Source: Pyrenula massariospora (lineage: Eukaryota > Ascomycota > Eurotiomycetes > Pyrenulales > Pyrenulaceae). From it: DNA of 64,000 nucleotides. Below are positions 43,878 through 56,907 of the stretch, in pieces. The position numbers and the translations under genes were made by a program. Under the pieces are notes generated by a model that worked only from the letters and a program-made list of their open reading frames with translations, was not told the origin of the DNA and searched no databases. The stretch spans positions 62,001 through 126,000 of the forward strand of contig JAGFMI010000028.1 in the NCBI GenBank assembly GCA_021030905.1, read 5' to 3'. The stretch's first letter is position 1; each line of letters starts with the position of its first letter.

Positions 43878-44842
43878 AGTTAAGATCCAGTCATGGATTA
43901 CACCCAGAGGGTGGACCAGTGGCCACGAGGATGGCAGGAGATCACAAAATCCAGTTGGTTGTGAGATACTCTCCTGTAGGAAAATAATAAATTCAAACCA
44001 AAATGCGCAACCTTTCTTCTTTCACTTTGTAGCCCCGGATTCTAACCGTGCAAAAGCAAGTGATAAAGCCGGTTATTCCCAAAGTCTCTCTATCAGCGAC
44101 CTTCAAGCAACATGTAATTGGACAGCAATCGGGTCTCATAACTTTTGGTGGTGAAAATGTTATGGATAAAAGCTCTCTCAAAGAGCATATGGGAAAGACT
44201 TGGGTTATACGCCTTTGGACTACTGTATCTGTACGCCTTTGGAATACTGTGTCTGAAGCCGTGGGATTATAGGATTAATTTCCGCTAAAGTAAGGCCGAG
44301 ATAAAAGACAGTCGCCGATGATTGAAGAAGTTCTAAGGTGATACTAGTATATCTACAGTAAAGCGTGATCCGCCAAAGCTTTGAGTTTCTGTAGGACAAG
44401 ATCGCAAAATATCTATTGGGGGAGGGCGCTTTCGGAACGACTGTATCGTACCTTGACCATAGAGCATCCACGGCAGGCATTACTTCATTCCTCAGTCCCG
44501 GTCTGCCAAGACTGCACTTGGTTGACAGAAGCGTCGCCGGCTGCGGGGGCCTAAAACAAAAATCTCAATCATTGATGATTCTCAGCACGCATGCCTTCAT
44601 TTCACGTTGAAACACCGTGATTCTTAGCACCTTAAATCTTGATTTGTCGCCACGAGATACACCATTGGCTAGATAATTCCACTGCTTGTTGTCGATGGCT
44701 GATCAGGAGACTGAAGACACTCCATCCCCTTACCTCAGACATACTGCGCAAAACCACTCAGTCTTCGACTAAACGCGCAAGTACAAGGAGAGCTCCACTC
44801 TCCAATATCTACTTTCTTTGAACTCCTAAGCGCCTGTCTATC
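43878..44842. other. Intergenic, no gene seen
   Basis: Short frames only. A small imperfect duplication (ACGCCTTTGGA-TACTGT, at 44210-44226 and 44231-44247) was noticed. Nothing else. Confidence 0.45.
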
Positions 44843-45728
44843 ATGCTTTCAATCATCAAGTTGAGCTATATTTTAACAACTTTGCTATCCCTTTTTAGCA
44901 CATCGCCTACAGCTATCGTCCGCGGAAAGAATAGGGAGACTTTGGGTGTAAGATTCCACGTCCGCGACTTTTCACTTCCTATTGGTCCCATCGAGTATAT
45001 TCAAAGAGTAGAATCCTAACAGCTACCAGTTCGACGACCTCCCAACGCCTCATGGCTTCGGAGAACTTCCAATCCCGTATCGTCACCTTAACTTCTCAAG
45101 CTTCACTCCCCTCGCGCCAAAAGATCCAGCTTTGAAGTCAGTCAGAAACCCGCTCATATTCTCCATTATCCTACTCGAACACCCTCCGCAGAAATCCTCC
45201 GCCCCTGTCTCATATTTATCCACCTCCCTATCCCGCAACCTTCCTAACCCCGCACCCAGAAACCTCCTCTCCCCAGCCGACCGCAACTGCGCCCCCTCCC
45301 CCCCAAACGCCCTCCTCGGCTCCCGTCCCTCCCCCTCCCTCCCCCCGCCAAGCTTCCACCTCAACTCCACCGCCCGAAACTCCCCCTCCTCCTTCACGCT
45401 CCATTCCCTATCCATCAAGCCGCTCGACTTCCCCCCTCCGGACGCCACTGTGTACGTCCGCGGCACGCGATCTACACTCACCCCGTCGGTCGTAATTCTG
45501 CAACGTCCGCTTCCACCTGCTGTGGAGGAGACGCAGTACACGTTCAACGTCACCTTCCCCGCAGGCTACCACCGCCCGTTCAAGATCTGCTTTGAGGAGT
45601 TCACGGGCCGGGCGTGGGGGGGGCTGGTGGGGGTGGAGATTTGGGCCGGGTTTGGGGTGCAGGGGTTGGATTGGGAGTTTTGTGTTGATGATGTGGAGGT
45701 TGAGTGGTGGTATGGGACGGAACTGTGA
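44843..45728 (+). CDS. Secreted fungal protein of unknown function, 267 aa
   Basis: Two exons, 44843-44947 and 45030-45728, with an 82-bp intron. The signal peptide is MLSIIKLSYILTTLLSLFST. Splicing gives ETLG-FDDLPTPHGFGELPIP, and then YRHLNFSSFTPLAP, DRNCAPSPPNALLGSRPSP, FTLHSLSIKPLDFPPP, YTFNVTFPAGYHRPFKICFE and VEIWAGFGVQGLDWEFCVDD. These blocks recur in a family of secreted fungal proteins with a beta-sandwich-like pattern, reminiscent of carbohydrate-binding or lectin folds. That fold idea is inference. The middle of the gene is strongly C-rich and its end G-rich, so codon use is skewed. No catalytic motif was recognised. Confidence 0.8.
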
Positions 45729-46866
45729 CAGCAGTTTGGATGGATTGGGCTCGGTGACGCCGACTTTAGTGTTGGGGTATAGTTAAAGTTGAGTCGGAAG
45801 GTATCGCGGGCCCTTGAATACCTTACATGGAGACCCCATCGATATGTATTCATTAATCCTGACAGCTATATTCTAACATAGAAGCTCTCACGGGCGGCTG
45901 AACAGCCTTCCTTCAAGCTGCGCGGCTCGCGCTCCATCACTGCGCGAACAGTAGAAGTTCCGTCCTCCATCCAGCTCAATTCCCCTTAACGAAGAATTCT
46001 CTCTGTCACGCTCAAAATTCAATCCAGAACCAATCCTGAAACTCCTCTCCCCAATCTCATTTTTCGAACTTTAATCTTAGATTAAATAGCCAATGATCAA
46101 GCTAATCGTCTCAATATCCCCATGCACCCCTACTTCTCCCGTTCCCTCCTCACCACAAACACAGCCATCTCCATCATCACCAAACTCGCCAAACCATCGA
46201 ACCACCGCACTAGGTCCAATCGTCTCCCACCCCACCATCCAATCACCACGTCACATCGCATTCCAGCCCAACCTTCCCTTCCGGTCCGTGCAGACCATGC
46301 CCATAACTCACAGCCCATCGCGTAAGGAAGAGAATGTCTTCCACCCTCATAGGGATGTGATCGCTTGATTAGAACACTGCTTACTAACAAGAATTATGTA
46401 TCCTTCGGCCGCTTCACTTGTTGCCCTGCATTTGGTGCAATATCTTCCAATGAAGGTTCTGGAGCGTATATACCAGAGGACGCTGGTAAGGTCTATGGCT
46501 ACAAGATGTCCTTGCCAAGGGTGGGAATTGGCATTGGCTTAAAGCGAGATCGGTTTTGGTCGTGCGGGGACTGAGAGAAATTTTGTTTCTATTTTCTATT
46601 CAGTTCTTACGTTAAAGCCTTGACAGTGTGTGGGAATTACGGGTTGAGTAAACAACAGGAAGAAGACAAGGAAAGCAGAGACAAGCAAATGACATTCGAA
46701 CGATATCTAGAAAAACTGAAGGGGAGCTAGCACGTTAATTTTGATTGAGATCAAGACAGTATGCACAGAAAGAGCAACCAGCACAAATTCTGAGTATAAT
46801 GCACCTTAGAGGAACATAAGCACGACACAAGAAACACCACCAAATCAGAAACACCAAACTGAAAGA
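45729..46866. other. Intergenic, no gene seen
   Basis: 46090-46330 is C/A-rich on the plus strand; frames there are compositional. Nothing supported. Confidence 0.5.
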
Positions 46867-48178
46867 TCAAACCTTCATTTCCTGGCACACCATACCTGGC
46901 ATTTCATTCTCACCAGCATCGCCTTGACACAGACCGTGCGACACGTCACGAAGGATAGATCTCGGTCGAAGTTGTCTCAGTGAATGGTAGAGCGAGCCAC
47001 CAGCCTGATTGTCGGAAAGTCGCCACTTGCGATCTGCCAGCAGGGCCAACAGGCCGTAAAACGCGTAAGAGTCGGCATTCTCTACCGCATCAACGTCTTG
47101 AAGGGCATAGCAGCCTGGCCATCCATACACAACATCGATCGCTGCGGAAAGAGTTAGTTGCACGACCCATAGAAGGAGCCTTGGTGGAGACTTACTGCCG
47201 CTTGGCGGATTGTCGATGTACGGAAAATGTGTGAACTGAAGAACCTTTATTAGGGAGGCTGCTTGGAGGGTGTGACAAGAAGGCCACGTACCTCGTGCAG
47301 TATGACAAAGGATGTCACGGATTGAAATGCATCAATGGCCTTCTTGTTTGGTCGGACATTTCGTGGGTAGATAATACGAGCCAAATCAACGAATCTATTG
47401 AGACTTCCGACGGTCTGAATCTTGTTATTCAGTATTCTATCGCAAAGCTATATCAATTTAGCGGGTCTCGGAGCTGATTTTGCGGACGAGAAAAGTTAAC
47501 CTACCGTTATTGTTGCTCGTTGAGCCGGATTATTAGTCCCTGGTAATGGGTATGTATCAACATAGGTCTCAGCTTGGGTAAGGCCGTTTGTTGGTGGTTC
47601 TGCACAACCAGGTATGCCTTGAACGCGAACTCCATTGGTTACGTCTTGCCATTCTTGGGCATTTATGTTCCGCCGCGAGTTTGGATTTGTAGCGCCGGGA
47701 ATGTCTGGTACGAGTGACCAGCGACTTTGCCCCGGTGTGAGTCTGTCATTATCACAATAGATTCTAATGTTCGACAATTCCCGAGAGTTAATCTGGATGG
47801 GAATAAAGCCGGCTATCCCTTGGCCTGCTGTATTTGGCTGAATTGATGGCGCGCCCAATCTTCCTATTTTCACACGTCAATGAAATGTACCTTACTCTTA
47901 GCTGAGAACGGGAACCGACTAAGCACTGGCGCTCGATACGCAACATTGGTATTAGGCTGCTTGAAGATTGCGAGGAAATGATTAGGCGTTGTTCTATCCG
48001 TAGCGTCATTTGTGCGTTCAGTAGCGCGGCGCGCCATCAATAGAGCCTCGTCTAAGGCGGGCTGAACTTTTTGAGCATTTGTTCCTGTCGTACATGACTG
48101 GTCTAGCCAGTAAGTAAAGGCGAATGTACTCGGGGCAATCCAAAGCATGTACAAGCAAAGGGTGATGATGGTATTCAT
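46867..48178 (-). CDS. Secreted putative zinc metallopeptidase (HExxH, M35/aspzincin-like), 351 aa
   Basis: Five exons: 48178-47920, 47863-47505, 47414-47292, 47235-47196 and 47141-46867. Introns are 54-90 bp and the fourth exon is 40 nt. The signal peptide is MNTIITLCLYMLWIAPSTFA. Exon 3 ends in FVILHE and exon 4 begins FTHFPYID, so the zinc motif HEFTH (160-164) is split by an intron. Downstream VYGWPGCYALQDVDAVENAD and SYAFYG resemble the third-ligand and Tyr region of M35-like enzymes. The N-terminal half carries a globular region with a disulfide candidate (IRIYCDND, VQGIPGCAEPP). The fold assignment is inferred; the family is often listed as a putative peptidase. A TATATATG element is about 85 bp upstream (48261-48268). 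Confidence 0.82.
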
Positions 48179-49172
48179 CGCAGCGTTATATCCTTAATGA
48201 GCATTTCCCAGAGATTGCTGCATTTTAAGAGGAATGTTTGTGTTGATAGAAGCCTTGCAACATATATATGACAGATTTGAAATCAAAGATATAAATATTT
48301 TGGGTGCTGAAAATATGCGTGGCAGCGCATGAGTTATTCTTCAGTGCAGGCATATCTCGATGAGCCTTCCAAAGACCGATATGAGAAGCAGCGACAGACA
48401 GAATGTTGGCTGGGCTTGTTGTGAACGCAACAGTCTCTTCAGCAGAGAGAGATGATACGGAATCAGGGCATTACAAGTTATACTGAATAATGTTGGCTTC
48501 CCAGCTTTGGTTATCTCTCAGCAAGAACGGGATGATTACCGTATGAGGCTGAACTCAGCCCGCAAGACTCTTCCATTCGCGGAAGTAAGTGTAGATGTCG
48601 CCAAGAAACTTTGCCCGTTTTTTAAAAATCCTTCCAACATCAATAAAGTCCGCCCCACCGCCATATTAAGAGACGGTCTTCTTGCGGCCGAAGCTCGATT
48701 CTTGTTTTACTCGACGAGCATTAGCTCGAATATTTTAAAACGGCGATAAGAATTCTACCATGATGATTACCCTAAATTGCCCTGCGATCATCTTTAGCCA
48801 ACTGTTTGTGATCAATGCGTTCCAGGTGATCTTATAAATTCAAGATTCTCGATCTCCAACTCTTGGTGATTCCTAATCATTGAGCTATGCGTAAGTCAGT
48901 CAGGCTATTTGAAGTCCGTGGTTGCGGAAACCATTGTCTCAAATGCCAACAAAGAATCTTCATCAATCCTATTTGTGTCAAGGTCTCGTTATGTTGACTA
49001 GCTCTATCTTTATACATCTCTACTATGGTAACAGCTTCATGTGCTATAAACCTCAAGAGCAGCCTCTTCGAATCAAATATAACTTGGTAGACAGTGCCAT
49101 AGTCTGATATGGTATCTACGAGTCAATCTCTGCATTTTTCCTAGGGTTTTCTTTTCCTTTCTTTTCTCGGAA
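48179..49172. other. Divergent promoter interval of two secreted-protein genes
   Basis: About 1 kb between the metallopeptidase start (minus) and the Cys-rich protein start (plus). Short frames at 48507-48749 and 48922-49107 have no support. Confidence 0.45.
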
Positions 49173-50732
49173 ATGTACGGTTCCAATTTTCTTCTCTTCT
49201 TTCTGCTTCAAGGCCTTCCTGTCTTAGTATTGAGCGGGTCGTGTCCTACAACTGTAGAGTCTGATCATGGTAGTTCACCCGATGACGCGTAAATTCCAAC
49301 TTTCCCGTCTCTTGGAAATATCTGACACATAACAGCACTCAAGTCATTGCCCAGTGCAATGGTGATTTAACGCTGCACTTTTCCCAGCCATTCTCAAATA
49401 GGCTCGCTGACTATATCGCCATGCACAGCGAGAACTGCCGCAGCGTGAACCCGGAAACCAGCATAAGACCTCCTAGTTTTCTCCTGCGCCGGGACCCCGA
49501 CTCTTTAACAGATGCAGTCATACGATGCATCGTGCAAAGCGCCGTGGACCTGGTCTTTAGCGTAGTTCAAGGTACACTTAACGATTTAGCTCCTGCAAAT
49601 CGGGACGAAGGTGCTTTAGTCAGACGATTAGACGGGGCCCAAGGTCAACTGATCATGGCAGCTATCGATCAGCGGGTGGATACAATTCGCGCTCAAACCG
49701 GATACGCCCTTGGCGAATGGGCTGTCCTCAAGAAGAAAGCTGCGATGGTGGCTTATCAGAGGTGGGCGTATGGTGAACGAATTGGTACCGACGTAACAGT
49801 TCGCAAAGACGACCTAGACCAGAGCGACCAGGCCCTTTGTCCAACCCCGGAAACCCTCCAATGCTCTGATCCTGGCTGCAATGGGGTCAATGGTAAATGT
49901 ACCACAGACGATTTGAAAGGATGCAATTGCGCAGCTAACGAACCCTGCCCGTCTGCCGATCAGGAGCCCGAGTGCACTCAGTGCGGTGGAGCCCAAGCTG
50001 ATGGAAAAACTTGCGTTGGGTTACCTGGAATTCAAAAAGGCTGCCCCTGCTGGAGAGCAAAAAACTTCGGCCCCTTCCAATTCTTTGATTCACAAGATGA
50101 CTACAACGATGCGCAGAATGCGCTAAGCGGCCTCCCTTTACTTCCACCCGATCAAGATGGAGACGAACCGCAGCCCAATTGTCGGGACGAACTCAAAAGA
50201 GATATACAGCCGCGAGACGGAGGACCACCAACTCATGCATCTGTCGCTGTTTACAAGAGGTAAGTTCAACCACTCTCCCTGCCCTGCGCCTCCCCTTCTC
50301 GTTCAGTCGCTCACTCAGATCGTACGATAGCTTGGTGAAAACATTCTGCGCTCCCACCCCGTTTGATCAGCCAACATTGAACCTCAAGTGGCTGAGCAAC
50401 AAGGACGCCAACCCATCAGATGGCGACTTCAGCGCCTTCGATGACTGGATTTTCTTTTTCCAATGGGCTGACAGCCCCGGAGTATGCACCATGACCTGTC
50501 AAGATATCTGGAACTCGTTTGTGGTTCAAGGAGCCCCAGCAACCTGTAAGTGATGTCTTTTAGCACTCTGCCGCTCTGAAATCTAGCCAAACACGGTCCC
50601 CTAGTAAAAATATCTTTTCTGACTATTGAAAATCAATTCCTTATAGGCTCTCCAAGCCCAGGATTCATTAGCAATTTCGGTGAATTGACCCTTCCCTGTG
50701 GCAGCGCCCAGTTCACCATTACTCCAACATAA
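49173..50732 (+). CDS. Secreted cysteine-rich protein, 437 aa
   Basis: Four exons: 49173-49269, 49344-50259, 50331-50545 and 50647-50732. The signal peptide is MYGSNFLLFFLLQGLPVLVL. The first intron uses acceptor CTCAAG to keep frame (SDH-VIAQCNGDLTLHFSQPF); a normal CAG 8 bp earlier would break it, so this end is less sure. The central Cys-rich block (CPTPETLQCSDPGCNGVNGK, CNCAANEPCPSADQEPECTQ, GCPCWRAKNFGPFQFFDS) resembles a disulfide-dense or EGF-like module. The C-terminal exons give SLVKTFCAPTPFDQPTLNLK and CSPSPGFISNFGELTLPCGS. No family recognised. It is divergent from the metallopeptidase gene, and both are secreted, so shared conditions of expression are possible. Confidence 0.78.
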
Positions 50733-52228
50733 GCATAGCTATTGAGTAAGTGTCTACTCTAGCCGGGGGAATGGACTATCCCAAGTCCAACATATATGCA
50801 GCCGTAGACCGCTGCTTAGTTATCTGTTTGCATCTCCCGAGTCGCGAGCTTCGCTGAACAAACTGCTGCTGGGACGTATTTGTAATAGCAAGATGTGGCA
50901 TTGTAACGAAACAAGAATTCACATATCCTGATCTTTGGCGCGTGAGAAAAAAATGACCTCCACGACGTCCAAGTCGCATAGTTCGTACCCTAACCTCCTT
51001 CAAGTAAGTGCTTCGATTATCCTCCAATCTCAATGCCCTGTCTTTCTCTCCCACTTCTCACGGCCCAAACTATTTAGTCCCCAATCTCAAGTCTTCAACT
51101 CTTCATACATCAAGTCCTAGACACCATTCCAGGCTCGATTTATCTCCGTCTACTAATCACTTCAACAAATCCTTTAATTTTCTTCAATCCCTACCGCCCC
51201 GAGATATCTCCCAAGTTTCTAGATCCCGGGAATTGCACAGCACCCCTTTCCCACTAATCCACTCTTCATCTCCACTTCCCATACATTACTCCCAGCAACA
51301 TCCTCACCACCACCACCACCCCATCTATACCGTCCCTGCTGACTAGCACTCCAACCCTTCACTTCGCCCCTATCCACATCCCCGTATAAATCGCTCGCCT
51401 CTCCTTATGAATCGCTTCCCTTCCCTTCCGAACTGCCCCCTCGCCTCATAAACCGCTCTCTTCCACTTCCCGCCACCCAACCCTCCAACTTCGTGAGAAA
51501 CACCTGCCTCTAGCCTGCTTCCCCTTCCTTGGCGTATTTATAGAATCTAACCTATAAACATCCCTTACACGCTCGTAGACACCTCAATTGTGAAAGAGGA
51601 TCTTTTTTCGTCTGTGCTGGCCTGGGTTCAGGATGGCAGCGTGGCGTGGTGTAGTGGGAGCGAGGGGGTCTTCGGTTGCTTTGCTTTGCATAGCTTAGGG
51701 GGGAAGGGGTTGGGTTTGGATTTGGGGGCTGGATTGAGTGGGGTTTTGGGGGACGTCTGGGTGCGTGGAGAGAAGTGGTTTGTGGGAGTGGGTGGGTGTG
51801 GTGATGGAGATTGAAGAGGATATATGTATGGAGGGAGGGAGGGAGGAGGAGAAGGTGTAGGGGATAGAATGGGACGAGATGAAGTGAAATGAAATGTAGG
51901 GGTCGAGCTTGTCTTGCTGAGATTGACGATGGCATGAGGATAGGTGAGGGGTTTGAATCTGATAAGGGTATGTTGACTGGGAGAGATTTTCGTGAATACT
52001 AGCAGTGAAGGAGAGAAGATAGATCAAATATTGTTGAACAGTGTTAACAAGCAGTTGAATTTGTGGCCTTAGAGCCGACTTTTTCGTCGCAGTGGTCTAC
52101 TTGACAAATATAAAGAAACTTAACGACTATAACTCCGCAATCGACCGCAAAACAGATCCGATCAACTCGACCTCCTCGAAGTCGCCATCACCTCACCCAG
52201 ACAACACAAAGGAGATGACCGCGTCCCA
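50733..52228. other. Low-complexity, strand-skewed interval
   Basis: About 51000-51560 is C/T-rich on the plus strand (with a CAC repeat at 51308-51321); 51590-51850 flips to G-rich with GGGAGGGA units. Long frames on both strands here are compositional (Ser/His/Pro or Gly/Trp). No gene supported. Confidence 0.5.
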
Positions 52229-52639
52229 CTACCACACGATCACCCCATCGGCATCAACTCTCGTCAACCCCTCCCCACCCTCTCCCACCACCAACCTCCT
52301 CGCCTCATCCCTCTCCCCCCTCGCCACATCCCTCTCCATCCTCGCCTCATCTCTCTCCTTGATCGCCTGCTCCTTATCCTTCACAATCCGCTCCAATGCC
52401 TTAACCTTGATCACCTCGTCGTTCTGCGCAGCGACGTCTCGCATCTCCTTCTTCTCTTTCGCTGGACGCTTTGAATCTCGCTCGACCTTTTCTGAAAACC
52501 TCTCGATCTTGTCCGAAGACCCCGCCGCGGCTTCGGCCAACTGCCCGGAAACCAGAATGAGAAAATTAATGAGGACGACAAAGCCCGCAAACAGGGAGAG
52601 GACAAATGCGGACCATTCGTCGATATAGATTTCGACCAT
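52229..52639 (-). CDS. Small membrane-anchored coiled-coil protein, 136 aa
   Basis: Single frame from ATG 52639. Residues 1-10 are hydrophilic. WSAFVLSLFAGFVVLINFLI, with the next few residues, is one membrane helix. The rest is a long, highly charged helix, probably coiled coil, with internal repeats (ERDEARMERDVARGERDEAR). The type of topology is one helix near the N-terminus with a long cytosolic or outside tail. No family recognised. A single-exon small gene in a skewed region could be spurious, but the helix followed by regular E/R/K heptads is unlikely by chance. Confidence 0.5.
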   Translation of the reverse strand: MVEIYIDEWSAFVLSLFAGFVVLINFLILVSGQLAEAAAGSSDKIERFSEKVERDSKRPAKEKKEMRDVAAQNDEVIKVKALERIVKDKEQAIKERDEARMERDVARGERDEARRLVVGEGGEGLTRVDADGVIVW

Positions 52640-53599
52640 TTTGATGTCGGGAACCCAGTAATGTATGGTTTTGGTGTTGGACCGGGATGCGGCGGAATGA
52701 GGTGTTGAGTCGTGGAGTACGACAAGAGTTGCGTTGAGAGAAAGGGATAAATCTTCGATGAAGTCGATGTGTAAACGCGTGGTGCTGAATCAAGAGTCCA
52801 GAGTGCTGGACGTTCAGTGAAAATTGTGATGCAAGATTGACAGACAGAAGATTCCGGGGCATGACAGGTTTAAATAGACAGGACTCCAGAACGTTGGAAA
52901 GAAATTCATAAGGTTTGTGCGCCACGGAGATCCGACTTGCTCGTCCGAGTCTCCATCCCAGGGAAAAGCTCATAGCAGCATTTCCAGCTCGAAGAACCAA
53001 ACAAAAGCGTTCGCAACCTTGTCAAGCGTATGCTGGAGGCAGTCATCAATTCCTGTGCATGGCGAAAGATGCACAATCCTGACTTTAGACCAGTGTAATA
53101 CTACATAGCGGAACACCTATTGTATTGATGTTGAAGTTTTAGAATATCTCCATTTCTCTCGAAGGTCCTGAACTTTTCTCTCTCACCCATTCAAAGGTGA
53201 GGTCCAATAATCAGATAGTATTTCTCCCGCGCCGGAACTTCCGCCCGGACCGAAAGCTAAGACATCAGTACCAGCGGTTCGAGACCCTAGCTCCCGCTGA
53301 AGCGAGGCACCTAGATAGACTGGAGAATCTGCGGGGCACTCTTGGATCAGTAGACATGGAATCCGTAAGCAGTCGTGCGCTCACCACCCACCCTCCTTTG
53401 CCAACCTGAGATATGCCAAGAGTCGAGGGCTGGTGACAAACCACTTTTGATCGTTTTACTCATTTTCAGTTCCAACAGTGATCGGTAGCCTCAGCCCGGT
53501 GTAAGCTGATCTGCCACATCCAAAGTACAATCTTCGAGAAGAGCCGATGAGCCGCAGCCATGGTCCATTTTTTTTATTGAAGAAGCGGCAGGCAATTAG
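52640..53599. other. Intergenic, no gene seen
   Basis: Short frames only. No repeat or RNA gene recognised. Confidence 0.45.
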
Positions 53600-54063
53600 G
53601 TCGTGTTGACTTTCGACCTCACCAACAATCATGTCGACGAGTTCCCGCGGGATATTATCAATTATATCTTCGGCTGGGAAAATAAATCAAGTACTTGTTA
53701 ATTTTCACGGCGGACGAAGGTCCCGTAAACTCTGGATTCCTATCGAGGAGGCGTGGGACAAGGAAATACGAGGACACCGCCAGAGGATATTTTGAAACAG
53801 ATGAATCTTTGGACTGACTGGGAAGAATTATTGACGATTGGATAGATAAGATGGAATTGAAGAAAAGGGTATGTCTGGAGATAACGCAATGGGCGGAAGT
53901 CAGCCATCTGTCCACAGAGATACGCCTTAAGTTGTGGCAGGCGCGTCAGAGGCGCACACCTATCTTGGAAGAAGAAAAGTCTGCTAGGGATGTAATATGC
54001 ACGGGCACGGTAGCCTATGCATATGATCTTATGAAAGGACATAGGCTTGAGAAAAACCAATAG
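53600..54063 (+). pseudogene. Probable decayed gene fragment
   Basis: After an AATTAG that could be an acceptor, one frame reads VVLTFDLTNNHVDEFPRDII and NYIFGWENKS before TAA (53699-53701). An overlapping frame from 53686 gives FTADEGPVNSGFLSRRRGTR and YFETDESLD, a TGA at 53815-53817, then LGRIIDDWIDKMELKKRVCL and LSTEIRLKLWQARQ to a stop at 54061-54063. Both segments look like protein, but they need a frame change and a stop suppressed to join. A TGG to TGA change is one explanation for the TGA. No family recognised; a gene with small unseen introns is the alternative. Confidence 0.35.
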
Positions 54064-54397
54064 AAAGAGTCCGTGCGCAAGGTGGGTCTGATACTTACCT
54101 GAGACAGACATCACGCGGAGCAGAGAGAAAGGAGTTTGAGCATGCAACATCACTCGAGTGTTCGCTCTCTTATGCTGTATAAAGCAGCAAACCGGGGGGT
54201 ATCAACGAAGCCATCCTGCACCACTTTGAATGCGACTCAACCGCCTCATCGCTCATGATCCATTACCTCATACCTCTCTGAATGCCGTCCTGTGTGGCTG
54301 AAGCGGTCATTTGACCCAATTAATCCCGCGCGACCATGCCGTCCCAAAATTATGCTTCCCTGACCGACTTTTATGCATTACCCTCCATGCTCCAAGC

Positions 54398-55451
<1,054 letters not shown>

Positions 55452-56907
55452 CGCTCTTGTAGCGGTACGGAAAAGGTGGACAGCTTCAGACCGCAAGTCC
55501 TGTCGATTCAACACAGAAACATGAAAGCCTGTGTGATGGGAATGGAAATGGAGCGTAGAGCCAGGAGGCAGCAATGAAAAGTAACGAATGTCAAGAGGCT
55601 TCCAAATCCTCAGCCTCAGACCGATGATGGTGGTATGCCGGCCAAGCCGTAAGCGAAGTGTAGGAGTTGTTCCTTGCTTTTGGGCAGCACTGCTAATGTG
55701 GGATGAAAGATTTCTACGAATGGGGGGATGATTGGGGTTGACGTGGGGTTGAAGAGCTCCGGGCCGTTCTCGGCCTGCACTTCCGTCCAACAGCGGGCAA
55801 CCGGTTCCTGCCGACCAAGTGGGAGCCCCTTGAGCCATGCTTCTTCCGTCCAAAGGAGGCTTGTAGGAGAGGTCAGAAGACCTCGAGTTCGCATTTCTAA
55901 GCTCGCTCCTTCCCGTAACTTCAGCAAAAGCAACAAGGCTAGTGTGGCGACACGATAAGGGTCGAATTCTTGACATTTGGTGGAGTCACGTGATTACACA
56001 TGATAAATTGAAAGACTTCACAAATGATTTTGTTATTCCGTTGAATTTAAAGTTTATAATGATAATTAGTCCTAAAATGCACGATGGACGTGGCATCGCG
56101 ACAGCGGCAGTGTATCTGCAGAGTTATGGAAATTGGGCGCAAATGCAAGTCGCGAACGCATTGCATAGAGAAGTGGCGAATAATAGATTTCGTCGATGTC
56201 AATTGGCAACGTTCTACAGAAGACTCGTTGCGGACAGACCATATTAAGAAGGGAATATTCGCACGTGCATCGGCGCATCTGAAGGTTTGGAGGAAAGCTT
56301 GCCAGTCTGCTCGAGCATGCCTTTCAAGATCTTGGGACAGACACTATGTTGTTCCGTGACATACCTTCTATCTCATGCTATCACTCATCCCTTTTCTTTG
56401 ATTGGTCCCCTTGTTCCAGGCTAAGCAAGACTGAACAATCTTCCGTATTGGCACAGACGATCTGAGACCAGTCGGAAAAAAGGTCCTTTTACAACGGGTT
56501 AAAAGATGTTCTTATCACCCATACTTCTCACAGATTGATCTTCACATCGCATTATTTTATACGGGAGTCTCCAGTATGCCAGAGCAGGCTCTTTGAAGCT
56601 CTGACCCAAACAGTTATTCGAATAACAAATGAACAACGAAGGAGGGGATGTGACCGACGACGCTCTACCGAGAATTTAGAGATTAAGCCGCGATCATTGA
56701 TTCTCGTTCTTGCGAGATTTCACGTCCACACTCAAGCAGCCTAATGGATTGGTGAAACCAAACAAAATAACTCTAAATCCTGTACAAGACCAACGCTATC
56801 GAACTGCGACAGTGGTGTCCAGGTAGCGATGCATACCCCTCAGAACAGAATTAGAAATCGTAGCCTAACGATGTCTAATACATAGTCTAGCAGGCATGAG
56901 CGTTCAC
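55452..56907. other. Intergenic; SPE3 promoter and leader, with an unexplained open frame
   Basis: A minus-strand frame from about 55980 to 55616 is open for some 120 codons and looks partly protein-like (EAWLKGLPLGRQEPVARC, IIPPFVEIFHPTLAVLP), but lacks an ATG and splice support. A TCACGTGA palindrome lies at 55986-55993. 56000-56907 shows nothing. Confidence 0.4.

Noticed and set aside
51552-52027. Ser/His/Pro-rich minus-strand frames
   Set aside because: Low-complexity artefacts of G-rich plus-strand DNA.
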